This document shows positions 7,854 through 16,011 of a stretch of DNA of 61,575 nucleotides, one piece after another. The DNA is from Planctomycetota bacterium. Lineage in GTDB: Bacteria; Planctomycetota; J058; JAJDCQ01. How positions within the stretch are numbered: position 1 is the stretch's first letter; each line of letters begins with the position of its first letter. The notes beneath the pieces were generated by a model, which searched no databases, was not told the origin of the DNA, and saw only the letters and a program-made list of their open reading frames with translations. Both the position numbers and the translations under genes were made by a program. Location: NCBI GenBank assembly GCA_029260755.1, contig JAJDCQ010000040.1, positions 1 to 61,575 of the forward strand, given 5' to 3'.

Positions 7854-10800
7854 CTACTCCTCGCCACCTTCCTCGGTGAGGATGAAGGAAGGCCGCGAGA
7901 AGAACATCACCGTCACGTCGTCGAGGATCGGCGACTGCGTCAGCGACTGCTTCACGGTGATTCCGGCGAACGTCTTGTCGCCGAGGGCGGGCGGCGAGAG
8001 GTCGACGCTGTACGCGACCCGGTCGAGGCCGTCGATCCGGCGCCCGCCGAGCGGGATCCAGCCGCGGACGCGCTCGCGCAGCGTCATCGGCCGGCCGTCG
8101 TCGCTGAAGAAGCCGTCGGAGTTGGCCGTGCCGGCCGGCGCCTTGATGTTCTGCGTCGGACCGGTGACCTCGAACCCGATGTTGAGGTCGCCGCGGTTGT
8201 TGCCGGCGGCCTCGTCGGGGAACGCCGCGATCTGGGTGAACGAGAGCGAGCCGAGACGCACCGGCGTGCCCGTGAAGAGCGCGACGGCCTTGCGGAACAG
8301 CGCGCCGTTCTGCGCGACCGCGGCCGCCGTGCTGTCGTGGTAGCGGTCGTTCGGCGGGAAGCCGGTGTTGAGGAAGCTCGTCAGCGCCGGCGGCGGGTCC
8401 TGGTCGTTCCGGAAGTGCTGCAGGAGGATGTTGTCGAAGATCGCGCTCGCCCGATCGTTGCCGCTGTCGTTGCGACCGACCCGGATCGGGCCGTTGCTGT
8501 GGTCGACGAGGGTGACGGTCCCGTCGCCGTTGTTGGTGTCGATCACCTCGGCGTGCTGACTGAGAGCCACCTGGTCGATCACCTGCACGGTCGCGCTCGG
8601 CGGGAGGTTGATCTCGGGGAAGGTCCCGGTTCCGCCGCTCTCCTCGACGGTCGCCGTGTTGTTCGCGTTCGCCACGATCGAGTTCGCCGTGAGCACCGGC
8701 GAGGTGCCCACCCGGCGCCCCGGCGGGTTGGTGGCGAAGATGTCGTCGAAGCTGATCGGGAAGAACGCCTGCGAGGTGGCGGTGATGATCAGCCGCTTGG
8801 TCTGGAAGGGCTGGCCGTTGCCCGCCCCCGGACGCCCGTCGACGAAGATCCCCGCGTCGGCGACGCCGACGCCGTTGACGTTGCGCTTCCCGAACGTGAC
8901 TCGGACGTGATGCCACTCGTTCACGTTCCACGCCGGAACGCGAGCGCCGAGCGGCACGATCAATCGGCGCGAGCCGAGCGTCCCCGAGCCGCCGAACTCG
9001 CCGACGCTGAAGTACGCGACGATCTGGTCGACGGCGCCGTTGCGCTCCCGGCGGATCTGGATGCAGCTCTCACGCGAATCGACCTGCCCGCCCCAGTGGA
9101 AGTAGACCTCGTCGAGGTCGCCGGAGAGATCGAAGTCGAACGTCGGCTTGACCCAGAAGTCGATCGTGCCGAACGCGAGCGGCATGTTGTCCTCGTGGAT
9201 CTCCACGAAGCGATCGAACGCGTTCCGGCGCGCGGCGCTCGGCGTGATGTCGCCGAGGTCGGGGCCGTAGCCGCCGTCGACCTCGACGCCGATCGGCAGG
9301 AGCTCGGCGCCGCCGAAGAGGAACTCCTTCTCGTTGGCGAGCCCGGCGGGGAGCGCGCCGACGAGGCGCGGGTTCACCAGCCGGTTGACGCCATCGACGT
9401 TCACGAGCTCGGGCGGGTTCGGGTTCTGGAGCTGGGCCACGGCCGGCGCGTTCGCCGGGTCGGCGCTCGGAAACGTGCCGATCGGGACGCCGGTGGCCGT
9501 GTCCGCGACGAGCGATCCGCGCGCGCCGCCCATCGTGTAGTCCTGATAGACGGGCGGGTTGACCGACGGGTCGGTCAGGACGCGAACGCGGATGAGGCCG
9601 TTGAGGAAGAGCTGGCCATCGTAGTCGGCCGGCTGGTAGCCGGTCGCCAGGTCGAGGTTGCTCGACTGCGGGTCGCGGTTGTTGCTGTACTCCGGCCCGC
9701 TGAGCACGCCCATCCAGGCGTAGAGGTCGGCCGCTCGGATCACGCCGTCGGAGAGGTCGACGAGCCGGCCGCGCTCGAAGTCGCGCTGGGTCGTGTCGCG
9801 GAACACCTTGAAGACCCGGACGACCGAGGTGAGGAGGCTCTCCGCGGTGACGATCGCCTCGTCCTCGCCCTCGAGGCGGAACACGCTCCCGAGCGACTGG
9901 ATCTCGAAGAAGCCCATCGAGCTGAAGCAGAACTCGGTCGAGTAGACGAGGAGGTCCGACTTGTCGATCGGCGAGTCGAAGTTCGGGTCCGGGTGCCACT
10001 TGTTCAGATCGGTGTTGGGGTTGGCGTTCGCCATGATGAGGGCCTGCTCGAGCGCGCTGAGCGAGCGCTGGAGCTGGGCCTGAACGGTTCCGTCGGCCGC
10101 GAACGTGACGGTGCTGGTCGCATCGTCCACGGTGGCGCTCTGCCCGTCGAGGAACGCGCCGAAGTCGGCCCAGGACTGGAACGGCTCGTCGCCCCGGCGG
10201 ACCTCGATCGCCTCGGCGATCGCCCGCGCGGTGACGACGTCGATCGTGACGGTCGTCCCGTCGCGCGCGACGGCCTGGATCCCGGAGAGGACGGCCGTCA
10301 GGACCGCCTTGTTCGCCGTGTTCAGGTTGACCGGCGAGCGCTCCTCGAGGAGGAGCTCGTTCGTCGCCGGGATGGCGAGGGGCGGCCGGATCGTGGTCAG
10401 GTCGCGAAACGCGATCGTGGTGACCATGTCGCGCAGGGCGCGGGTCTGATCGGCGGTGACGCCGTTGACGGCGCGAATCGCCTCGATGACCTGCCGCTTG
10501 TTCTCGTAGCCCGCGACCGGACGGCGTCCGACGATCGAGTCGGAGACGTCGGCGGCGAGGGCCGCCGACATGCCGACCTCGGCCTGCTGGCTCGAGAGCG
10601 TCGTGAGGATGCGCTCGAGGTTGACGGCGCTCGCCATGTTGACGTTGATCTGGCTCGCCGTGTCGAAGATCTTGAGCGAGTAGACGTCGCCGCCTTCGAC
10701 GTAGGTGCCGGCGATCGTTCCCGACTTGTGGCGCGGGGTCGTCGTTCCGCCGCCCGGAATCGAGACGGTGACGTTTCGGTTGGCCGGGGCGCTCGGGCTG

Positions 10801-11183
10801 CTGGGTTCGAGGACGAGGGGTCCGCCGTCGAACGAGAGGAGCTGCGCCTCGCTGACGCGTGTTCCCGGCGCGTCCCCGAAGATCCAGCTGTCGCGGCCGA
10901 GCGGGTCCTCATCGGTTCCGTTCGTCGCGTTCGGGCTGTTGTCGTCGAACGGCTTCTGAAGCGCGATCCGCTCGATCTCGGCGATCGCCCGGTTCAGGCC
11001 GGCCTTCGCGGTGAGCTTCGCGCGTTGCTCGTCGACGTAGTTCCGCGAGGCGCTCTGCTCGAGCTGCGTGTGCGCGATGAAGGCGATCACCATCACCGAC
11101 AGCAGCCCGAGAATCGCGACCGCGACGAAGAGCACCGAGCCGCGCTCGCGGCGGGACGCTCGCCCTCGAAGGTCGATCTGCAT
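7854..11183 (-). CDS. GspK-like pseudopilin with an embedded LamG domain
   Basis: A 1109-residue protein. Residues 1-40 form a basic leader and a transmembrane helix (SVLFVAVAILGLLSVMVI), as in PilX/GspK-type proteins. Residues ~40-350 resemble GspK, including helix-hairpin-helix elements SPVNLNTANKAVLTAVL (~282) and ARAIAEAIEVRRG (~325). Residues ~665-800 match a LamG/concanavalin-like sandwich: GTIDFWVKPTF, then WHHVRVTFGK, then GIFVDGRPGAG. GspK caps the tip of the type II secretion pseudopilus and is usually about 330 residues, so this one carries a very large, possibly glycan-binding, addition. ATG 11183 is preceded by GGAGGAG. It is the first gene of the minus-strand operon, with a promoter candidate at 11420-11448. 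Confidence 0.82.
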   Translation of the reverse strand: MQIDLRGRASRRERGSVLFVAVAILGLLSVMVIAFIAHTQLEQSASRNYVDEQRAKLTAKAGLNRAIAEIERIALQKPFDDNSPNATNGTDEDPLGRDSWIFGDAPGTRVSEAQLLSFDGGPLVLEPSSPSAPANRNVTVSIPGGGTTTPRHKSGTIAGTYVEGGDVYSLKIFDTASQINVNMASAVNLERILTTLSSQQAEVGMSAALAADVSDSIVGRRPVAGYENKRQVIEAIRAVNGVTADQTRALRDMVTTIAFRDLTTIRPPLAIPATNELLLEERSPVNLNTANKAVLTAVLSGIQAVARDGTTVTIDVVTARAIAEAIEVRRGDEPFQSWADFGAFLDGQSATVDDATSTVTFAADGTVQAQLQRSLSALEQALIMANANPNTDLNKWHPDPNFDSPIDKSDLLVYSTEFCFSSMGFFEIQSLGSVFRLEGEDEAIVTAESLLTSVVRVFKVFRDTTQRDFERGRLVDLSDGVIRAADLYAWMGVLSGPEYSNNRDPQSSNLDLATGYQPADYDGQLFLNGLIRVRVLTDPSVNPPVYQDYTMGGARGSLVADTATGVPIGTFPSADPANAPAVAQLQNPNPPELVNVDGVNRLVNPRLVGALPAGLANEKEFLFGGAELLPIGVEVDGGYGPDLGDITPSAARRNAFDRFVEIHEDNMPLAFGTIDFWVKPTFDFDLSGDLDEVYFHWGGQVDSRESCIQIRRERNGAVDQIVAYFSVGEFGGSGTLGSRRLIVPLGARVPAWNVNEWHHVRVTFGKRNVNGVGVADAGIFVDGRPGAGNGQPFQTKRLIITATSQAFFPISFDDIFATNPPGRRVGTSPVLTANSIVANANNTATVEESGGTGTFPEINLPPSATVQVIDQVALSQHAEVIDTNNGDGTVTLVDHSNGPIRVGRNDSGNDRASAIFDNILLQHFRNDQDPPPALTSFLNTGFPPNDRYHDSTAAAVAQNGALFRKAVALFTGTPVRLGSLSFTQIAAFPDEAAGNNRGDLNIGFEVTGPTQNIKAPAGTANSDGFFSDDGRPMTLRERVRGWIPLGGRRIDGLDRVAYSVDLSPPALGDKTFAGITVKQSLTQSPILDDVTVMFFSRPSFILTEEGGEE

Positions 11184-11780
11184 GGTTGGCTCCTCCGTCG
11201 GCGAGCTCGCCGTCGTTCCCGGGACGCAGCCACGAGACGCGGAGGAAGCAGCGTCCCCCACGCGCGACGTGGCCCGATTCACGCTTCGAGGGACGATCGA
11301 GGGTCGATGGCGCTCATGAGCCGAGACACCTTCGCGTGCGCCGCGCCCAGCAGGGGCATTTTGCACCACAACGACAGGGAGGAACACCCCATCGTCGCCG
11401 CTGGACGCGCCAAGCGCTCATGATAACCCGCCGCGGATCGTGGGTCAAAGAAACGGCCTGGCCGCATGCGGGAATCGCTCCTCGATCGACCGCCGTCGCG
11501 ATCGTCGAACTTCGCGCCCCCCTCCCTCGCGCGCCGGCCGTGGAGGATGGATGGATTGGAAGACCACCATCCCAGCGGGACGCCGCCACTCAATAGACGT
11601 CCGCGAGCGTGACGTTCTTGCACGCAGGGTGATCCCCATCACCGATTCCTGACCGAGGCGGCCCCTGGCCCCGACACAGAAAGCGTTTGCGCGCCCGCCT
11701 TCGTTTCATCGCGGCGCGATTCGGAGGATGGCAAGGGGCGCTGGGGCGCGCTATCATCGAGCGCGCGAAACGATACTGCA
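11184..11780. other. Divergent intergenic region between two exported-protein operons
   Basis: Nearly 600 bp without a convincing gene. It separates the minus-strand pseudopilin operon from the plus-strand operon that starts with the longer GDADQ protein. It holds a minus-strand promoter candidate (11420-11448), implying a 5' leader of about 230 nt for the GspK-like gene. On the plus strand it holds GCTATCAT at 11750-11757, 23 bp before the next gene. I see no tRNA or known riboswitch in it. Confidence 0.6.
11420..11448 (-). promoter_or_regulatory. Sigma70-type promoter candidate for the pseudopilin operon
   Basis: On the minus strand, TTGACC (11443-11448), a 17-bp spacer, then TATCAT (11420-11425) match the -35/-10 consensus at 5 of 6 and 4-5 of 6 bases. 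Transcription would start near 11413 and reach the GspK-like ATG at 11183. Confidence 0.6.
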
Positions 11781-13193
11781 ATGCGTCAACCTCGCCCGAT
11801 CTCCTTCATCTTCATCGCGTCCGGCGCCGCCATCGCCGCGACGCTCTGCGTCACTCCGTGCTTCGCCGGCGATCTGACGGCCGAGCTCGGCGGACCGAAA
11901 GGGCCGGTGAGGGTCGCCGGAAGCGTCGACGCCGCGCCCGGAACGGAGGTCGCCGTCGTCCTCGCCCTCGAGGAGGGCGGCGGCTCGATCGAGACCCGCG
12001 TGAAGATCGGGTCGGGCGGCCGCGTCGAGGCGACGCTCGGACCGTTCCGCCGTCGGCTCGTCACGGGCACCTACATCGCGAGCGTCAACCCACCGGGCGA
12101 GGCGGAGCTCGGCCGGGCGCGCGTGGTCGTCGGCGACGCCGATCAGGCCGCAGCCGTTCGCGCCGCCGCCGCCCGCGGGCTCGCGCGCATGCTCGAGTGG
12201 GAGCGCCGCGCGTTCACCGCTCTTCAGCAGCGAGCGCGCTTCGTCCGCGCGGTCGCGGCGATCGACGGCGTCGACCCCGGGACGGTCGTGCCGCCCGCGC
12301 TCGAGGAGCTCGCCGCGCTCCGCGCCGGACTCGGCAAGAGCTTGCTCCTCGAGGCCCGCCGCGGCCTCCGCGACATCCGGACCTCGGCGCCGATCCGGCC
12401 GCACGCGGCCGCCGAGGCCGCCGTCGCCCGGATCCCCGAGGCGATCGAGGACTCCGCCTCCGCCGAGCGCGTCTTCCTCGAGGCGCTCGCGTCCGGAAAG
12501 ACGCCGGAGCCGCGGGCGGCCGACTCGGCCCGCGAGAACGTCCTGGCCCTCGTCCGCGACGCGCGCACCGGCCTCGGCCTCTCGGGCGACGCGCCCGAGG
12601 GCGCGCTCGCCGACGCGCGGGGCGTCGACCTCGACGCCTGGTCGAGCCTCGACCTCGCCCGGGTCGAACGCGGAAGCACCGACGGCGCCCGCTTCCGCGG
12701 CGAGACGACCGGGTTCTCGCTCGAGGCGCCCGACGGCTGGCGCTTCGGCGCGTCGCAGTCCCGCCACGACGTGCGCGTGCTCCTGACGCCGACCGACGCG
12801 GCCGCCGCGGGCTGCTGGGCCTACGTCGAGGTGCGCGAGGTGACCCTCCCGCCGAAGGCGACCGGCAAGGCGCTCCTCGACGCCCTCGCCCGCGCCGCCG
12901 AGGTGACCGCCTGGGAGCGCTGGACGAGCTACCGCCGGCGGAGCGGCCGGGCGTTGACCGTGCCGGACGACGCCATGCCGGACGGAAACCGGGCCGCCTA
13001 CGACCTCGCGTTCACCGCCGAGGTGCCGCGCGGCGAGGAGGGGCGCGTCACCTACGGCGGACGCGCGCGACTGCTGCTCTCGCGCGACCGACGGCGCGCC
13101 CTCGCCGTCGTCGTCCTCGGCCCGCAGGATCGGGTCGCCGCGATCGAGGAGGACGCCGAGGCGATCGTCAGGAGCTTCCGCCTCCATGACTGA
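11781..13193 (+). CDS. Secreted protein of unknown function (GDADQ family, long member)
   Basis: A 470-residue protein with a signal peptide (cleavage near PCFAG, residue ~29). A beta-rich N-terminal domain ends in GPFRRRLVTGTYIASVNPPG and RVVVGDADQ, an Ala-rich helical middle follows (~115-300), and a C-terminal domain (~305-470) contains FSLEAPDGWRFG and ends in IVRSFRLHD. The last part resembles the PsbP/lipoprotein-type folds that often begin with a phrase like 'fs.e.PdgW', but I cannot assign it. The N-terminal skeleton matches the secreted protein at 6865-7797. Its last 8 bp overlap the next gene, so the two are translated together. A GCTATCAT octamer lies 23 bp upstream of the ATG. Confidence 0.8.
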   Translation: MRQPRPISFIFIASGAAIAATLCVTPCFAGDLTAELGGPKGPVRVAGSVDAAPGTEVAVVLALEEGGGSIETRVKIGSGGRVEATLGPFRRRLVTGTYIASVNPPGEAELGRARVVVGDADQAAAVRAAAARGLARMLEWERRAFTALQQRARFVRAVAAIDGVDPGTVVPPALEELAALRAGLGKSLLLEARRGLRDIRTSAPIRPHAAAEAAVARIPEAIEDSASAERVFLEALASGKTPEPRAADSARENVLALVRDARTGLGLSGDAPEGALADARGVDLDAWSSLDLARVERGSTDGARFRGETTGFSLEAPDGWRFGASQSRHDVRVLLTPTDAAAAGCWAYVEVREVTLPPKATGKALLDALARAAEVTAWERWTSYRRRSGRALTVPDDAMPDGNRAAYDLAFTAEVPRGEEGRVTYGGRARLLLSRDRRRALAVVVLGPQDRVAAIEEDAEAIVRSFRLHD

Positions 13194-14871
13194 TCGATCC
13201 CCACCCACCCGCGCGGCCGTGCTCTCGACGGCGCTCCTCGCCGCGCTCGTGGCGCTCGCGCCCGGCTGCCCGGAGCCGCCGCCGACGACCGGCGGCGGCC
13301 GGACTCCGCCCGCGACGAGTTCGGCCGCGACCACGCCGGCCGGTCCCGACGCGAGCAAGCTCCGCCTCGGGCTGCGCGCCGGCGTCCCGAAGGACGATCC
13401 CTCCGCCGGCCTCCGCGTGCTCCAGGTCTTCCCCGAGACGCCGGCCGCCGCGGCCGGGATCGCGATCGACGACCGGATCGTCGCGGTCGCCGGCGACGCG
13501 GTCGCCACCCCGACCGAGCTCCAGCAGGCGTTTCTCCGCCACGCCGCGGACGCGTCGTCGCTGATCTTCACCCTCGAGCGGGCGGGCGAGACGATCTCGA
13601 CGACCGTCTATCCGCGCGGCGAGCCGCCGCCGCGGGTGCTCGCCCGCGCGGTCCTCGCCAAGGCGATCACGGCGCTCGTCGCGCTCCAGGAGGACGACGG
13701 TCTCTGGCCGCACTTCCACGGCGTCGCCGACGCGCCGAGCAGCGCGAGCGTCTCGGCCCTGTCGCTCCACGCCCTCTGCGCCCTCCCGCCGCGGCTCTGC
13801 GCCCGGTGCCCGGCGACGCTCCCCGAGCCCACCGCCGGCGGTCCGGCCCCGCGCTGCCCCGACTGCGGCTCCGGCGCGCTCCGCGACGCTCTCGAGCAAC
13901 CGATCACCGCGGCGACCCGCACCCTCACCGAGCGGATCGACGCGACCGGCGCGATCCGCGACGAGGGGACCGCCGTCGGGCTGCGCGCCTACGCCACGGC
14001 GCTCCTGCTGAGCGCCCTCTGCGAGCTGCGGGCGGCCGCGTTCCCCGAGGCGATCGAGGCGCTGACGGCGCTGCTGCGGCGCAGTCAGCTCGACGGCGAC
14101 GAGGGCTACGACCCGTTCGACTGGCACCACGGGTCGTGGAACTACTACGAGGGGGCGACGGCCGACACCACGCGCGCCGACCTCTCGCTCCACTCGTTCT
14201 GCGTCGAGGCGCTCGCCGCCGCCGGCGTGGCGCCCGGCGACCCCGCCCTCGACCGGGCCCTGATCTTCGTCGAGCGGTCGCAGAACTGGCTCGCCGACGG
14301 AGACGAGGAGCTCGACCCCGCCCGCGCCGCGCACCCCGCCGGACGCGACGGCGGCTTCGCGTTCAGCCCGCGCGACGGCAAGGCCGGCGCGATCGACGTC
14401 ACCCTCGCCGACGGCACGCCCGACCGGGTCCACCGCTCGTACGGGAGCGCGACGGCGGACGGGCTCCGGTGCCTCCTGCGCACCGGCGCAGGCGCCGGCG
14501 ACGCGCGCGCCGCGGCGGCGCGCGCCTGGCTCGCCCGTCAGGACCCGATCGACGACAACGGCGGCTTCCCCGAGAACGCCGCGATCCCGTGGAGCCGCGG
14601 GATCCACTTCTACTACCTCCACTCGCTCGCCGACGCCCTCGCCCTCGCCGAGCGGGCGGACGCCGAGGCGTCGGGCTCGCCGCCCGACGCGCGCGCGGAG
14701 CCGCGGGCGTGGGCGGTCGCTGTCGTCCGCGCCCTCGCCCTCGCCCAGCGGGCGGACGGCTCGTTCGGCAACGAGGAGACGCTCATGGGCGAGGACAGCC
14801 CGACCGTCGCGACCGCCCTCGCGATCCTGGCCCTCGGCGATGCGTTGCCCTGGCTGGGGGAGAGTGAGTAG
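13186..14871 (+). CDS. Lipoprotein with PDZ domain, zinc ribbon and alpha/alpha-toroid
   Basis: A 561-residue protein. A lipoprotein-like signal (ALLAALVALAPGC, Cys ~28) is followed by a Pro/Thr-rich linker. A PDZ domain occupies residues ~60-145 (SAGLRVLQVFPETPAAAAGI, DDRIVAVAGDAV). A helical region follows, interrupted by a four-cysteine knuckle (CARC...CPDC, ~205-228). From there to the C-terminus, repeated helical pairs such as SLHSFCVEALAAAG, GGFAFSP and ATALAILALGDA resemble the toroid of prenyltransferase/squalene-cyclase-like proteins. No DXDD cyclase motif is visible, so a binding or scaffold role is more likely than terpene cyclisation. The ATG lies inside the previous gene (8-bp overlap). 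A rubredoxin-like zinc site in an exported protein is odd. Confidence 0.75.
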   Translation: MTDRSPPTRAAVLSTALLAALVALAPGCPEPPPTTGGGRTPPATSSAATTPAGPDASKLRLGLRAGVPKDDPSAGLRVLQVFPETPAAAAGIAIDDRIVAVAGDAVATPTELQQAFLRHAADASSLIFTLERAGETISTTVYPRGEPPPRVLARAVLAKAITALVALQEDDGLWPHFHGVADAPSSASVSALSLHALCALPPRLCARCPATLPEPTAGGPAPRCPDCGSGALRDALEQPITAATRTLTERIDATGAIRDEGTAVGLRAYATALLLSALCELRAAAFPEAIEALTALLRRSQLDGDEGYDPFDWHHGSWNYYEGATADTTRADLSLHSFCVEALAAAGVAPGDPALDRALIFVERSQNWLADGDEELDPARAAHPAGRDGGFAFSPRDGKAGAIDVTLADGTPDRVHRSYGSATADGLRCLLRTGAGAGDARAAAARAWLARQDPIDDNGGFPENAAIPWSRGIHFYYLHSLADALALAERADAEASGSPPDARAEPRAWAVAVVRALALAQRADGSFGNEETLMGEDSPTVATALAILALGDALPWLGESE

Positions 14872-14940
14872 ATGAAGGGCGACGAATCGAACCGTGGGAC
14901 GCCCGACTCAGAGGCGATCCCAGGAGTGAGCCATCCATGA
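14872..14940 (+). CDS. Possible 22-residue coupling or leader peptide
   Basis: An ATG directly follows the TAG of the toroid gene, with GGGGGAGAG 7 nt upstream of it. It opens a 22-codon frame (MKGDESNRGTPDSEAIPGVSHP). Its TGA overlaps the ATG of the cytochrome lipoprotein gene (ATGA). The lipoprotein gene has its own AGGAG, so the small frame may be a translational relay or simply chance. Confidence 0.3.
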   Translation: MKGDESNRGTPDSEAIPGVSHP

Positions 14941-15671
14941 CGTCCTCGAACTCGACCCGCCTCCCCGCCGCCCTCGCCTTCGTTCTCGGGGGCGCGAGCC
15001 TCGTCCTCGCCGGATGCCCCGGCCCCGGCGAGGAGACCTCCATCGCCGCCGGCGAGATCCCGGCGAGCTCGTACGCCGCGCCCGGCCTGGGCACGGGCGG
15101 CGCGCCGCCGCCGGCCGCGCCGAGCGACGGAGTGGTGGAGCCCGCCCCCCCCGACGGCGCGGTCGCCGGCGGGACGGACGACGGTGCGAAGCCCGACGAT
15201 GGCGCGAAGCCCGACGACGGCGCCAAGCCTGCCGACGGAGCGAAGCCCGATGACGGCGCGAAGCCCGCTGACGGAGCGAAGCCCGCTGACGGAGCGAAGC
15301 CCGACGGCGGCGACGAAGGCGGAGAAGACGGCGCCGAGGACACGCTCGCCGAGCCGAAGATCGACGTCGCCCGGATCAAGCGCGCGAGGCGAACCTACAC
15401 CCGCTTCCAGTGCGCGCAGTGCCACCGCGTCAACGGAGTCGGCGGCCAGAACGGGCCGGACCTCTCGGGCGTCGGGGTCAAGTACCAGAAGCTCAAGGGC
15501 TCGGCGGACGAGGCCCGGAAGTGGTTCGTCCTGCACCTGACCGACCCGCAGCTCTACCCCGGCACCGACCACCGCAACTACTTCATCAAGATGCCGAAGT
15601 TCAAGCTCTCCGATGAAGACCGGCTCGACCTCGCCGAGCTGCTCCTGACCTTCCGCACCGAGAAGAAGTGA
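14937..15671 (+). CDS. Lipoprotein with c-type cytochrome domain and KPDDGA repeats
   Basis: A 244-residue protein. A signal ending in SLVLAGC gives a lipidated Cys (~26). Residues ~82-125 are about seven copies of a six-residue repeat, KPDDGA or KPADGA, encoded by near-identical 18-bp units (15186-15306). The C-terminal part is a mono-haem cytochrome c: haem-binding CAQCH (~159-163) and a later KMPKF with a probable axial Met. The repeat region looks like a flexible spacer that holds the cytochrome away from the membrane. The stop overlaps the GTG of a PII gene, so an electron carrier and a PII protein share a transcript. Confidence 0.88.
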   Translation: MTSSNSTRLPAALAFVLGGASLVLAGCPGPGEETSIAAGEIPASSYAAPGLGTGGAPPPAAPSDGVVEPAPPDGAVAGGTDDGAKPDDGAKPDDGAKPADGAKPDDGAKPADGAKPADGAKPDGGDEGGEDGAEDTLAEPKIDVARIKRARRTYTRFQCAQCHRVNGVGGQNGPDLSGVGVKYQKLKGSADEARKWFVLHLTDPQLYPGTDHRNYFIKMPKFKLSDEDRLDLAELLLTFRTEKK

Positions 15672-16006
15672 AGCTCATCGTCGCCATCATCCGTCCCGAG
15701 CGACTCGAGGCGGTCAAGACCGCCCTGGGCGAGGTCGGAGTGTTTCGGCTGACGGTCCAGGACGTCCTCGGCCTGCCCGAGAACGCGACCGAGGGCGGCG
15801 CGAGCAGCTCGGCCGAGCTCGTCCCCCTCGTGCAGATCGAGACCGCGGTCAACGAGCCCTACGTCGAGCCGGGCGTCGCGGCGATCGTCCGGGCCGCCCG
15901 GAGCAGCGGCGGAACGGGCGCGCCGGGCGACGGGAAGGTCTACGTCCTCCCGCTCGAGGAGGTCATCCGGATCCGGACGGGGGAGCGGGGGCCGGAGGCG
16001 ATCTGA
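15668..16006 (+). CDS. PII-like signalling protein with a remodelled T-loop
   Basis: A 112-residue protein of normal PII length. It begins MKLIVAIIRPERLEAVKTAL and ends GDGKVYVLPLEEVIRIRTGE, the standard PII N-terminus and the B/C-loop signature. PII trimers sense ATP/ADP and 2-oxoglutarate and act on transporters and enzymes through the T-loop. Here the T-loop is replaced by a GLPENATEGGASSSAE stretch: the usual GRQKGHTEVYRG, including the modified Tyr51, is absent, and there is an insertion before GDGK. Uridylylation is therefore impossible and the partner must differ from AmtB or NAGK. The GTG start overlaps the cytochrome gene's TGA. No ammonium transporter or carbonic anhydrase gene is nearby. 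Confidence 0.85.
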   Translation: MKLIVAIIRPERLEAVKTALGEVGVFRLTVQDVLGLPENATEGGASSSAELVPLVQIETAVNEPYVEPGVAAIVRAARSSGGTGAPGDGKVYVLPLEEVIRIRTGERGPEAI

Positions 16007-16011
16007 GCGTC

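Noticed and set aside
13186..14871. Terpene/squalene cyclase
   Set aside because: Only the toroid-like helical repeats are present. The DXDD motif and QW repeats of cyclases are missing.
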